A stretch of 64,000 nucleotides of DNA, taken from Lepidodermella squamata. Taxonomy: Eukaryota > Gastrotricha. Of the stretch, positions 20,812 through 32,887 are shown in pieces. The stretch is from contig JBLDXI010000023.1 of the NCBI GenBank assembly GCA_047495785.1, positions 868,001 to 932,000 of the forward strand, given 5' to 3'. The notes beneath the pieces were generated by a model. That model was not told the origin of the DNA and ran no database searches. It saw only the letters and a list, made by a program, of their open reading frames with translations. Every line of letters starts with the position of its first letter. The first letter of the stretch is position 1. The position numbers and the translations under genes are program-made.

Positions 20812-23800
20812 TCATTTCAGCAACACCTCAGGATAGACAACATTGACGGTGTAGTACTGCTTTGTCTTCTTGTCGTAGTGGCTGAAAACAATAAGGTTTC
20901 GTGGATCTCGAACGCGAGATAAAGCGACGTAAAGCTGGCCGTGAGTAAAAACTGGGTGGTTGGCCAGATGTAAGCCGACAACGTTGAAGGTTTGTCCTGT
21001 AAAATAAAAGAATGAATAAATAATCGGTAAACGAAGGAAATGTAATGGTTCACCTTGACTTTTGTTGATTGTCATAGCGAAAGCAAGTCTTATTGGAAAC
21101 TGTTGCCGCTTCATTGGAACAGGGAAAACGCTCTCATCGGTGTTGAAATCAATTCGTGGAATGAGAACAACCTCGCCTACTCGCGTACCGGTAAGAATTT
21201 CGGCCGTGATAATATCGGACCCTAATTGGGTGATTCGAAGTCGCGTTCCATTACAAAGGCCCCCGGAGCAACTGAGATTTCTGATTAAAATAATGGGGGC
21301 GCCTATTTTCAACGCCAATCGATGAGGTGGTATTCCTGAAGGATTGAGTGTATTGAGAACTTCAACTTGGAACATTGCTCGAGCAGCTTCATCTTGAACG
21401 GTATCGCGACTCGTGTAAATAAGAGCATTTCCGGGCAGCCGTTGCAGGATCTTCTCGTTGAGGTAATCAACTTCGTCATTCCTCGTGGCAAGTATACATC
21501 TCTCGGCGACGTAGCCGGCGTCAGTTCGGTTGGAAAGGTCATCATAGACGGCGCGAATTAGGTCGTTTTCCGAATTCGCGTGCTTAATTGGGTCAGGAAT
21601 GATTACCGAGTCAGGTATGCCAGCAATTCCAGGGGCAACGCCATCCCCAACCTGAGATAAAATCTTTGTTATAAAAAAGACAGACAACTAAAAATGCCTT
21701 ATTACCTGAATTAGCCATTGCACGTAGGGAGCTACGACGGGATCATTAATGACCCGCATATTTCTGGTCAGGCGCATGATTTTAATTGTTGGCCAGAAAT
21801 CAGCTTTTCTCAAGCAAGCGTCAACGATCTCAGCTCGACCACCACGCGGAATGACGGGTAGGCATTGACGAAAGTCGCCACCGAAAACTATGGGAATACC
21901 TGATGAGAAATTGTCAATTAAAACCTGAATTCGGTCGTAACTAAACACAACTAACCTCCAAATGGCAAATTACATTGCGTCAGATCTCGAATGCTCTTAT
22001 CTAGGGCCAAGAAGTTAAAGCGGCTCATCATTGGCGCTTCGTCCCAAATGATCAGATGAGTACGTCGGATAAGGTCAGCGACGGCAGATCTTTTCGAAAT
22101 GGAGCAAGTGCTGTATTCATCCGCTTGCAGTGGAATCTTGAACCGAGAATGAGCCGTTCTTCCACTGTCGAGAAGAATTGCCGCTATACCAGAGGAAGCA
22201 ACAGCCAAAGCGATGTCGCCGAGAGACCGGACTGACCGTAGTAAGTAGTTGTAGATGTAGGTTTTCCCACAGCCGCCATAACCCTCGAGGAAAAACACTG
22301 ATGGCTGACGCTGCCCGGCTCGAAAAGATTCCACTGCGCTTTCGACAACATTTACAACCGACCACTGCTCGTCAGTTAGTCGCAAGCGTTGCTCTTCAAG
22401 TTGAAGCATCAATCTTCCTCGAGGATAACTCAATTCTTCGGTAATGAGAGAAGCAACGGGAGATGTAGGGATAGGCATGTTTGGAAAATCGGCCAAGCTC
22501 AGCCCTTGTGGGCTAATAAAATTAGCAATTTCAATCAATGCATTGTTTTTCATTTCTTGATTAAGTTCCATTTCCGGATTCAGACGTCTCGCTTCGTGTA
22601 AAAAATCCTCGCATAAATGCAAGCAAAATTCTTCCCATAGCAACTCAGGGCTAGGAGGCTTTGCGAAAACCAGAAGAATGGCGAATAGTTGTCGTAACTG
22701 ACGCGGTAGTTGCATGACGGACGCTTCTTTCAAATACTGCTTGATTTCATCACCCGATTCGAGAAGTTTTCGCTTTCGACACGCATCAAAAAACGTAGCG
22801 TAAACTTGGCCATCCACCGTTTTCAGGTATTCGAAGCTTGTAGGACCGGGAACATTGAGCAGCAGTAGACGTAAAGCAAAAAGCTCAGTGTTGTAAGGAG
22901 CTGTGTAAATTCGTCCAATGCCGTAAGCAGCATTCTTGCGGCGATTCCATTTCTTCACACCTTTCTTTCCATCCCAGGTGTAGTGTTCAGGCACCTTCTT
23001 ATATGTCAATTGGCGAGCAAAATCGTCATTTTGGCAAAGCTTGAAAAACGCCGTCAACTTCGTATCCTCAGGATTTTGCAGGTCTTCGATGTTGTCACCT
23101 TCTTTAAAAGTAATTCTCTAACAATAGATAAAAATGTTACATTTGTTAATGACATCATTAATTAATTTTTCTTACCTGCTGGTTCTCGAGATGCAGATCA
23201 AGCCGGCAGACAGATGGATATTCGCCGTGCATATGGTAACCGTAAATATGCCAAAAGGCCTCAGAGGTCGAGATGTACCTGCCTTCTAAAAATCGCTTTA
23301 TTTCGTCACCATCATCAATTTCACCAGCGGCACGGTCGGGTCCCTTGTATACATATTTGTAGTGATATTTGACGCTTCCGACTGTTCCAACAGCTTCGCA
23401 ATTGATATGGCAATTATACTTTTTCAATAGATAGGGATTATAAGGAACGACCCATCTGTTGTCAAGGCGTACAGTTTGTTTATTCACGGTTTTCTCGACA
23501 TATCGACCATTATCGGGACGCTTGTATTGAGGGTAGCCGTCATCAACCCATGCCGTAGACTCTTGAAAGTTCTTGGGGAAGTTTTTCGAGCACCTTCCAT
23601 CCGCCATACACGGGCAACTCGGTTGAACATGCCCACACGGCCCATGTAGCATATGACGCGCGACAATAGCGTGCAATTCAGGATGACTATCTGGATTGGG
23701 AAGTTCAGCGGATATAGCCTTATCGATGTCTTCGGGAGTTCTTAATTTATCCGGGTCGTTCAAAATGAGCAGTAAATGTGAGTGAGGTAGGCCGCGTTTT

Positions 23801-26418
23801 TGAAATTCGATGACATAAACGTAGCAGATAACTTCTCCAAAAATCTGATTTTCAACAATGTCGTGAAGGATTTCCTTAAACTTGAGATTAAAAACTCGAG
23901 CACAAAGGTCGGGGCGATCAGCAGCAGTTTGCAGAAGGTTACCATCGGAGTCACGTAACAAATTGTCCTGAATTTCGGGCCAATTAGGATTGCATGTTGT
24001 AGTAATAAACAAATCCGGTTTCCCAAAGTGGGCAACGCGAGCCATAGCATCATGGTACAACTGGAAATTATGACGCGGCGAGCCAATGTGTGTCGCAGGA
24101 AGGATAATGGAGCGTCCAATATTACCCAACTCTCTTTCTCCTTCTCGATGTGCATCCATTACTCCTTGATAGAGCTCAGCCCTGATCGTTTTCTGATTTT
24201 CTCGCACCCAATGCAATCGATTTGATTCGATTTTAGCCCAAACGTCGCAAGCAAATTGATGAAATAATCGGCCGTACAAAAATAAATTTGAAGAATCGCG
24301 CAATTGGAACAAATAATTGTAATAATCCAGATCCGTCAGTTTCTCATCGCATGTCAATGACTTCTTCATGTTATAAGTCCAACCGGGATTCCCCTCGGGA
24401 AACAACAAAACGTAATGAAGCGGATCGTAAAGAGGAGAATTTTCATTAACACGTTGAAGACCGCCTTCACGTAAACGCAATACAACATCGCGCGGCTGTC
24501 AACGTGAAAAGAATTATTAATGGTTTAAAATAGCATCTTTTGAAATATCAACTCACTTCTTTAATTCCAGGGTCATCAGGAATTAGAGCAGCGACTTCTG
24601 AAGACGTCGGTAAATTGTATCGCCTCTTATCCATTTCATTAGGATCGCAACGTAAAAATAAATTCAAATTCGGAGAGTTTCGAAGAATTTCATGAGCTTG
24701 TTTGTAAATGGCCACGTAAGGATTGAAATTATGAAGTTCCGCTTGGATTTCAGCGACCAAGACAGGATTCAAGTTCTTCAAGTGTCGCAATCGATTAGTA
24801 GCTTCATTATCGCTATCGATAATGTACAGCTGAGCAAACTTGGGAATGTCTCCTGGAACAGGTTCAAGTGCGCCGTGTGAATGGTGTAGGCTTCCACAAA
24901 ACCTGAAGGTTGACCATTCCACACTTCTATCGAGACCGGGTACCCCCAAAGACGTGAAAGCAAAGGCTGAATTGAACGCGCGTACTTCACTGCGAAATGT
25001 CTTGCCAAGAGGCGAATTTTCGAAGAGCAGCTTTTTGAACAGCGGTGTAGGCTGAGGGAACGGTGGAAGTACGATTTTCCCATTAGCACAGCAACGAAAT
25101 GAAGGGTTGCCAATGGTTGACTTGTCAATTTTTTCCTTCATGAAGAATATAGCATTGCAGTGGCGACATTTCGACGATAACTGTCCAATATTGTTTTGGT
25201 TAACTTTCCGCTCGTCATTGAACTCTTTCCGAGCAGCAAGACGTAACCTCTTCACGCCTTTAGGGCGACCAGCGACTGGAGCCGCTTCGTTGACGAAGTT
25301 CTCCAACTCCAAATCATCTACAGAAATGAATAATTGATAAAAACGGAGGGTCTCGAAATGGAGACATTATACCTCCTTCCAAAAGTCCGTCGATGGCCGG
25401 AGCAGAAGGCAGGGGAGTTTCTTGGCGTTCGATTCCGCCAATGCCGGGAATGTCCATTTCATCGTCAGACAATTCTACTGGATCTACATAACATGGTTAA
25501 CGGAATTTAGGATTTTTTATAAACAATGAAATCTCACCATGAACGTATCTGCTAGTGGAAGGGGCGTCAAGCATAGAAGTTGGTCTCTTGACAGCTGAAT
25601 AGGAAAAAGGGTAAAAAAAAAGATATCGTTTCGACCAATCATTACCAGTTATAGTGGGTGAAGCAGACTTAGGGTTTACAGGTGTGAACCTGAACCTTGG
25701 CTGAGGCGAGGGCGAGGACGCCGGTGAGGACAGGCGAAGCGATGCTATTGGAATAATAGGAGTTTGGGGTCGGGGAGAAACTAAAACAAAAAACAAAAAA
25801 TCTTAAACGCTTAGGATTCTAGGATGAAAGCACCTTTACCTGACAATATAGGTCTCGGTTGTCTGAAACATGCTGCAGATTGAGGCCTTACAGTCACAGG
25901 CGTACCAGGATTAAGTGCTCGCAAGTACTGCGGGGGGTTGAACGCTGGAGGAGAAGCCAGTACTGAACAATCGACATACAAAGAATCACTCTGTTGAAAT
26001 GATTAAATTGTGATCCTACTTTCATCATCTACTGCTGTATTGCTCCTCTTCGGCGGAGGGCCTATAACAACGGGACCGCTAACATTACGCTGAACGGCGA
26101 TCAATGATGACGGTCGAATTGGGGGAATAGCGGGAGGGGAAGGCAATTCTAATTTGAGAAATCGAGTGAACACATTTCATGAACTGAATTGATGTGCTTA
26201 CCTTCATCTTCGCGAAAGGGTGTTGCCCTTTTAGGCGGAGGTCTAATCATCACAGAGGTGGGAGGGTTCATGGGCCTGAGCACGACCTTTGGAGATGCAG
26301 TAGATGCTGTAGCTAAATTCAGGCTTGTTAAGTTAGTAGATTATATTGGTGAAACATGTCTACCTCCATCTTCTGCTACTGCTTGCAACAATCGAAAAGG
26401 AACCGGTTTTCGTGACAT
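20812..26418 (-). CDS. Helitron Rep-helicase transposase
   Basis: Replication initiator fused to a Pif1-type SF1 helicase, which nicks and transfers the element by rolling-circle replication. My exons from the C-terminal end are 20812-20996, 21054-21651, 21706-21899, 21956-23117, 23176-24495 and 24557-25317. Further Pro-rich N-terminal exons run up to a probable ATG at 26418 and are less certain. Motifs: an N-terminal zinc finger (CRHC...CC), the Rep HUH motif in GLPHSHLLLIL, the tyrosine motif KYVYKGPDRA, Walker A GGCGKT, Walker B IIWDEAP, LPFGG joined across an intron to PIVFGGDFRQ, and helicase motifs TINKSQG and YVALSRV. All junctions from 24557 down keep frame and no stop interrupts the conserved domains, so activity is plausible. 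Confidence 0.88.
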
Positions 26419-26846
26419 GGCCACGAATGTCAGCAATACAACTGTACAAATGATGTCACGCAGACGAACAGACATATGCACACGTAGACACACACACATG
26501 TACACACATAGGGTTGAGAGCTAACATAACCAGAACTGAGAAGCCAACTATACAAAGCTGAAAGTTAAGGTTGAGAAACTTTAACAACTCAGAACTGAGC
26601 TAAGAGCTAAGAACTATACAAAACTGTACACCTGCCTGCTCGCAGTAAACAAAAAGCAAAGAAACAAATATAATACACTAAGTACTCAGTACTCGATACT
26701 CGATAGTCGTAAGTAGTCAGCAGTCAATGGTTGGATCGTCCTTAAACCGTGATTAACGCAAGACACCGGGCGGAGCCGTTTAATGTAACAATTTAAACTC
26801 CTATATATAAACGCAAGTTAAAATTGTCATTCTCTCTGCATAGAGA

Positions 26847-27776
26847 AGCTGTGCAAGAGGCCTGGGGACATGAAGTCCTTCTTGAGGTATCCATAACACA
26901 CGGACGCTAGACGGCGGTTCAAAACTGCCGCTGCGCGCCGCCGAAATCAAAATTTAAACTTTTCAGTTTTTAACACATGTTTGATTAAATTTTAATTTTA
27001 CAAATTAAAAAAAATTATTGATCAAATTATTCAATTTAAAAAATTTATTTTAGGAAATCGGGGGTAAGAAGCGCTTTTCGAAAGGGAAGTATTTTCTTAG
27101 TAGATTAGATTAACAGTGAAAGGGGTTGGGTTTGATTTGATACCTCAAAGGAAAACACGGCTTGTTCAAAGACAACCATGTTCAAAACAAAACATCAACT
27201 TTTCAAACCAAAACTTGAAAATTCAAAGCGAGTTTTGAAATGTTTTGATTTTTTTAAACCGAAGGTTTTCCGATGTTAGTCGTCATGTTTGGATAAAAAA
27301 CCGTAAATAAACGAAATAAGCGAATGAGACTGGATCAATAAAGTGTTTTACGTGTTACTTCTTTTGATCAAAACCAAAACAAAACCAAAGCTCAGCCTCA
27401 TCCTTTCAAAGCAAATCAAACCAAAACAAAGCAAACATTTTCGAAAGCTAAAACCTAAAACATGTTTTTACAGTCTATGACAACTACCTTGTCCATGATA
27501 AACTCCTTGTTTCCCCATTTACTGTTTCTCTTACGCACCGTCGTCGGCGAGCGTAGCTTCAGCATATTGTACACTCGAGCCTGATCAGATTTTGGAAGTA
27601 TTTTCCTTCTTAGTCGTAGGATGATGGAAAAGCGAGATCATAATTATGACTTTAAAAAACGAATCCAGTCGCCTAATCTGACAGTGTTCAGCTTTTATTC
27701 AGCCATCTTCAGGGTCTGACAACAAGTAAGGATATCAACAATCAAGTTTCGAGACTAATATTAAACAAGTTTACCA
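26847..27776. other. intergenic, AT-rich low-complexity DNA
   Basis: Flank beyond the Helitron 5' side. It contains AT-rich runs (26950-27050) and an A/C-rich region (27150-27450) where caaaac and aaaacca words recur. No gene seen. Confidence 0.4.
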
Positions 27777-28479
27777 TCAAAAATTAATCACAATATTTTA
27801 GCAGGATACTTTTGCAGTTTCGAGTCTTTTTATTTCATAAAGATGTTATATATATTTGTGCGACGTTTCGGCCAGATGGTTATACATTGTGTTTGAGGTT
27901 GTAAGTTGAAAAAAATCTGCACGCTGATTGGTCAGTTGGCTCGTATCCATGACTCCGCCCTGCTACTTGATCGTGCGATCCATAAAATGTTTGCAAAAAA
28001 CAGCTTTTTATCAATGGTTTTACGCATTTGTTGGAAACGCGTGCTACGATACGGCCTTCGTAAAAATAATAAAAGCCACAAATTATATAGATCGCACGAT
28101 AAAGTAGCAGAGCGGAGTCATGGATACGAGCCAACTGACCAATCAGCGTGCGGATTTTTTTCAACTTACAACATTGTGTGACCACTTGCGCGTTCGAAGT
28201 TTTTTTCTCCAATGCTTTTGTATGGAGAAGTCATGCACATAGCAAAAAGTGGTCACACAATGAACCTCAAACACAATGTATTTTGTGCTAAGATACTGCC
28301 TGACGATGGCCTCTTTGTGGCCGAAACGTCGCACAAATATATATAACATCTTTATGAAATAAAAAGACTCGAAACTGCAAAAGTATCCTGCTAAAATATT
28401 GTGTAAATACACCGGGTCAATAATGCACTACGATTCGATCCCAACATCTATCGGTTCGGTATTCAAAAATTAATCACAA
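27777..28479. mobile_element. fold-back inverted-repeat element with 17-bp direct repeats
   Basis: A 17-bp direct repeat (tcaaaaattaatcacaa) occurs at 27777-27793 and 28463-28479. Between them lies a nested palindrome. Outer arms of about 85 bp (27789-27872 against 28320-28403) share tttcgagtctttttatttc and gtgcgacgtttcggcc in inverted orientation. Inner arms (about 27893-27985 against 28076-28172) share attggtcagttggctcgta inverted. The structure has no long open frame that matters; the two ORFs here are mirror translations. Joining the flanks at one 17-bp copy gives a plausible empty site. The 17-bp duplication is long for cut-and-paste MITEs, so the insertion mechanism is unclear. Confidence 0.7.
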
Positions 28480-28952
28480 GAATCAACGACAGAAATATAA
28501 TCTATTAAAATAAATATTGTTAAGTAACTTTCCCATTTCATTCTATTGATAATTATTTGTGAAAAAGAAGAAATTGGTTGAACTTTGTATTATTTGCCGG
28601 GACACAAATAATGATGTTATGTTTCATGTTTTAAGAGTGACCGCGGCAAGATGCGATTCAATTATCCGTTCAATTCCAGAGTCTAGTTTCGCCTCTGGCC
28701 AAATCAGCACAGGTTCCGGTATACATTATCTGTTTAACTCTTATAGCTTATAGCCAATTCAGCTGTCGAATCAACCAGTAGAAATCTGGGTTGTAACCTG
28801 CTCTTTGAAGAACGGTAAAAACTCTAAGCAAAACAGAGTACATTTAGGAGTTTTATTCAATTTTGATCATTTCGAGATTCCCGTGGGGCTCGTCTACGCT
28901 ATTTATTTGCCTGAGCTCCTCAATCTGGTAGTAACATTCCAAGGACTAATCG
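28480..28952. other. intergenic, downstream of subfamily D channel
   Basis: AT-rich stretch between the fold-back element and the stop codon of the minus-strand D channel. Short open frames lack support. Confidence 0.4.
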
Positions 28953-30095
28953 CTAATGCCCCTCGGAATTTCGGGAATACGCGTTCAGCTCTCGTCGAAA
29001 TGAGACTTCAAGGACGAGAATGCAAGTCAATGTGAAGGCTGTAAATGCTGCTAAGGAAGCCATAGCATCCATCAACCTAATTCGAGACAGTTTAAATCGC
29101 CCATGAACCGTTACCTTCCGATTGAACCATTTGGCGAACTTTTTAGCGATATAACACGTTACAAATGCATATACAGTGATCAGCAGAGTCAACAATTCGC
29201 ATGACCGTGTGAAATCACTGAGCAACATCCGTCCTGGTTTCGCCGGTGTCCTTCGGCTGACTTCAAGCCTTAAAACAGTCATTGCGAGAAGAACAGTAAT
29301 TGCTAATCCAGGTCTCAGTGGTTTAGTTGCGTGGATGGCTATTGAAAGGAACTGCATCAAGGTCAACATCGTGCAAGGAACCATGAGAAACCGAATGTAG
29401 AAATGAGGCCGTCGACGAAAGTAGCAGTTGAAGCTAATATCACGCTTATTTTTGCGTAATGCACCCATTAATTCCCAGTTATCGAAATTGTAAGCAGAAT
29501 GGGCGACTAATAATGCGCTGTTGCCATATGTAACATCTTGGTGTCTATTCCCTATGCGAAGTTGGATTGAACACATTTGATTGTCAAACGGGAAGTTTGA
29601 TAAGTTGATATCGCATTGAGAAGAGATGACACCTCTCAGATTCAATTGAAATGAAGCTTCACCCCCTTGTGTTGTGATGAGTAGTTCCTTCTGAAAGTTC
29701 TTAATCGCCGGATCATTGACAGAATTCTCGTGATATACCAGGGGTGTCCAGAAAAGCGAGGCATTTGGATAGAAAACTTCCTTTCCATTTTGAAACTTCC
29801 TCAGTTCTAGACAGCTAACTTTCCAAGCTACTCGGAGATTGATCAGCAACTTGAAGCTCTGGGAAACATCGTCAATGCCATAATTGCGACTGACGACAAG
29901 GTTCAGATTGATCCTTGTCGGGGTGCAGGAATGGTCGGAGTAAGCGAAGCTGCTGCTAGTGTTGCAGTTCGGGTTCATAGATTCAACCGAAAAGTGGCTG
30001 CAATTGTTCAGCAAAGCTATACTTCTAGCATTTGCTACCGCCGAGAACTGCAAGCTTGAGCTGACGCTCGATAGTAGGACGACTGTAAAAATCAT
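28953..30095 (-). CDS. Cys-loop ligand-gated ion channel subunit, subfamily D
   Basis: Single-exon subunit of 380 aa, clearly paralogous to 18434-19573 over its whole length. Leader MIFTVVLLSSVSSS, the same extra N-terminal Cys residues (NPNCNTS, HSC), loop-A-like LFWTPL, and Cys-loop core FPFDNQMC. Pore segment KPLRPGLAITVLLAM again lacks the acidic residue before M2 and carries LRLEVSRR. M2-M3 is almost identical between the two copies while the extracellular domain differs much more. The two D genes share orientation and are now separated by the Helitron and the fold-back element. Confidence 0.85.
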   Translation of the reverse strand: MIFTVVLLSSVSSSLQFSAVANARSIALLNNCSHFSVESMNPNCNTSSSFAYSDHSCTPTRINLNLVVSRNYGIDDVSQSFKLLINLRVAWKVSCLELRKFQNGKEVFYPNASLFWTPLVYHENSVNDPAIKNFQKELLITTQGGEASFQLNLRGVISSQCDINLSNFPFDNQMCSIQLRIGNRHQDVTYGNSALLVAHSAYNFDNWELMGALRKNKRDISFNCYFRRRPHFYIRFLMVPCTMLTLMQFLSIAIHATKPLRPGLAITVLLAMTVLRLEVSRRTPAKPGRMLLSDFTRSCELLTLLITVYAFVTCYIAKKFAKWFNRKVTVHGRFKLSRIRLMDAMASLAAFTAFTLTCILVLEVSFRRELNAYSRNSEGH

Positions 30096-31244
30096 GTCTA
30101 ATTTGCAAATGCTGAAAATCCTCGGCTACGTTTGCATGAAAATCACGCGTTCGGCAACAATGTGTGAGTATTTACAAGGAAATTACAGGGGATCGAATAA
30201 ACGAGGCAACTGGTACAATCTCTGGAGTACTCTGGTGATCGATATTTTTTGAAGTTTTGTCAAGTTTTGCTGGTCCAGGAAATTTCACTCCATGTATGAG
30301 GTCGCAGATTTTTCTCGGAACTGATATTTCTAGCCCACCCGACTGCTGGCTGCAATCGACTTGTCTCGATCTCGTCGCGGATACAGAACCCGCTTTAGCT
30401 CTTGATCTATGACTCCTTATCAGCTGGGATGCCGGTGCGACCAAGCCAACGAATGTGTATGTTCCCGGCCCGAGCGCCGAGCGGCAAGTCGATTCTACCC
30501 GTCTGCGTACGGGCCGAATTCGGACTCGGGCCCAAACAAGAGTGTTACTTTACGAAAAAATATTATCCCATATGAGCAGTTTGGTTTTATCTCCGAAACA
30601 TCGCGCGGAACTGGTATGAACTAGGAACTATTCAAAGCTCTCAAGTTTAAACTTGTTTTTTCAAAGCGATCTCATCATTCTGATTTGTTTAGCTCTTCAA
30701 TTTTGCATTTGATTCCGCATTTCTTCACGTCGAGGTCGCAGATCTCGCGTTCATTATTTTAATATCATTGTAATTCAGAAGCTCACATTAAAACATTGCC
30801 TTCGGACAGAAAGGAATCCCAAAAGAGAATGAATAATATAATTATGTTACTTCGTAGCCAGTAGGAATGTTTTGATTATCCGAAGCAAGATAGTTAAGTT
30901 TTGCCAGCCATTTTTCAAATACGGCACACGTCATTGTTTCTTTTCTCCTGGCTAAAATGTTGTTGTGCTTTTTTAACTTTTTTATTACCTGTGATAGTGA
31001 ATCCAGTGGAAACAAAAGACTACTCGTGGGTTGCGTAGCTATTAAATATCATTCACAACATTTCCATTGTGTGTTAAATGATGATGCGCATTTCAACTAG
31101 GTAGCTTCATCATCATTCACTTTTCTCAATTGTCATTTGAAACCTCAAGTTTTGTTGAATGCAGTATCAAAAATTTCATCCAAATTCAAAACAATCTGCA
31201 AGATATTTAATTTTGATTTTATACTGAATTTAGAAAATTAAAAA
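30096..31244. other. intergenic, promoter side of two divergent genes
   Basis: Between the D channel (minus) and the P4H-like gene (plus). GC-rich patch at about 30430-30540 with small open frames on both strands that show no motif. Nothing else recognised. Confidence 0.4.
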
Positions 31245-32135
31245 ATGCGAAGTGGAATGGCTTTAAGCCTTATGGTGTTTCTGGCCGGGAATATCCAGCC
31301 TTTACTCGCCCAGCTTTTTCTAGATAAATTCTACTCTTTTCTGAAACCGACCGAAGTCATCAACAGCTACCGCGATTCTGTTTTCTCATCGCGACTTCGC
31401 CTCACCACTGAGTTGAATATTTTGAAGCGAATGGTGACGCAGTACGAGAAAACCATCTACTTTCTATCGGACCAGGACGATGAGATCGACAAAATGACCG
31501 AGTCGATAACTTCAATCATCACGGATCTGCCGAATTTGTACGGCAAGACGAAAACTGCAATTGAAACACTCGAGCAGCATCTCAAAAACATTACAGCTCT
31601 GAGGAACGAACAAGAAGCTATGGAGTACAAGGTTTTCATTGGCTTCGACGAAGTTTTTGACAGTAGGTTTCTAGTTCCTATTCATTTCTTGTGATAATCT
31701 AGTGAATCTTCAATAGGATCGAGGGAGATTATGAGCAATATGGGGGCAACTCCTGAAGAACTTCCCAAGGAGGCCTGGGAACTCATTGGTGTGACGCGTG
31801 TCCGTGTTGCTTACAACTACTCGACCCCGCTACGCCAGGAACAGTCAATCTTCAAGCAGGGCATCGACGCGTGGGAGAAGGGAGACTACGAATCGGCTTA
31901 CGATCTGTTCGAGAAGGCCTGGGGTGCTTACAACACAACTGAATCGGTTAAGACACGAGTAAATGCCGATGTGCACATGATTCGCCGGCATGTGGCTCAC
32001 GGCGCGTTGAAAACGCAACGTTGGCAGCGCGTCTATGAGGTCGCTAGTGGCATCGCAGGCGATACGACTTACGACACAAATGTTCGAGATGAGATGAAGA
32101 AAATGGCCGAAGACGCTAAGGAACACCTGTATTAG
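31245..32135 (+). CDS. prolyl 4-hydroxylase alpha N-terminal-like secreted protein, no catalytic domain
   Basis: Two exons (31245-31662, 31717-32135) with a 54-bp intron (GTAGGT...CAATAG) give 278 aa. Leader of about 24 residues (MRSGMALSLMVFLAG...). Residues about 30-140 form long amphipathic helices with an early YSFLKPTEVINSYRDSV segment, as in the dimerisation domain of prolyl 4-hydroxylase alpha subunits. Residues about 165-230 carry a TPR-like unit (FKQGIDAWEKGDYESAYDLF) matching the peptide-substrate-binding domain. The protein ends (MAEDAKEHLY) before any 2-oxoglutarate/iron dioxygenase domain, so it cannot hydroxylate proline itself. It would act in the ER or be secreted as a binding protein or regulator. 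The family call rests on pattern, not alignment. Confidence 0.6.
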
Positions 32136-32887
32136 CTGTTGCGCGGCTGATTCACTGTGAAATATTTCCTAGACAATTTATGATTGTGGCTTCAAGCTTC
32201 CTGGAGCTGACAGCCTCCTAGACTGTTAGACCAGAAGCGGACGGGTTGCAATAAATAAAACTGAAATTTACTTATCAGATAAATCTTGAACTCTCTCTGC
32301 AATGGGTACAGGTGCATGAAAGGCCTCGAAATGTGATTATTTGAGCCTCTACAGCGATAAGTAGAATCCCGAACTAAGGGGTATTTTCGGGCTAACATTT
32401 TTACTATCAAAGCTTTTCTGTTTTTAGGTTTTCAACTTGCGGGCCTTGCGAACTGGGGTAGGTATTTTCAAAATTATAATACCCCACATTCTCCGCATTG
32501 ATACTTGGCGCTCTGATGCTTTGTTTGAGATCAATCATTGCCTTCTAAGACTCTTAATTGCGAATAGTTCTTATACTCTGTGAAATGAGAATGCGATACG
32601 TACATTGAAATGTATTAGGTCGGGCTTTTACCGTCGAATTTCCTGCATGGACTAAACTTAACTGTGTGGCGTTGTTCCATTTGATTAGGATTTCGTTTAC
32701 ACAGCCAATGCATTTGTGTATACCTCGAGTAGCACTTCGCTTATTAGCGATTTTTCAATAATGCTAATCGTCCAAATAAACAGAGCAAATACGTCTAACG
32801 TCAAATTACAAGCTACCAGTGATTTCCTTCAGCTAAATCATGAACATATTATGCCAATTTTCGCGATCGTAATTTGGAGATAGAAAA
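32136..32887. other. intergenic
   Basis: AT-rich spacer downstream of the P4H-like gene and upstream of the first subfamily E channel. An aataaa at about 32252 could serve as a polyadenylation signal for the former. No gene seen. Confidence 0.4.

Larger units (their letters stand above)
19861..26846 (-). mobile_element. autonomous Helitron (rolling-circle DNA transposon)
   Basis: Minus-strand Helitron. The 3' terminus is clear: a 9-bp perfect hairpin with 3-nt loop (19872-19892), 7 nt, then CTAG ending at 19861, followed by host T, as expected for A/T insertion. The element encodes a Rep-helicase with HUH and helicase motifs and open spliced frames, plus a cargo gene near the 3' end. The 5' TC terminus is not certain. 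I place it provisionally at 26846 (TCTCTATGCAGAGAG on the minus strand), just upstream of a TATA-like tract at about 26804-26813, but the base before it is T rather than the expected A. The element lies between the two subfamily D channels. Confidence 0.88.

Noticed and set aside
26189-26524. 111-codon plus-strand frame in the Helitron
   Set aside because: Antisense to the Pro-rich N-terminal exons of the Rep-helicase; no independent support.
27880-28212. Two overlapping open frames with near-identical peptides on opposite strands
   Set aside because: They arise from the inverted-repeat arms of the fold-back element and are not genes.
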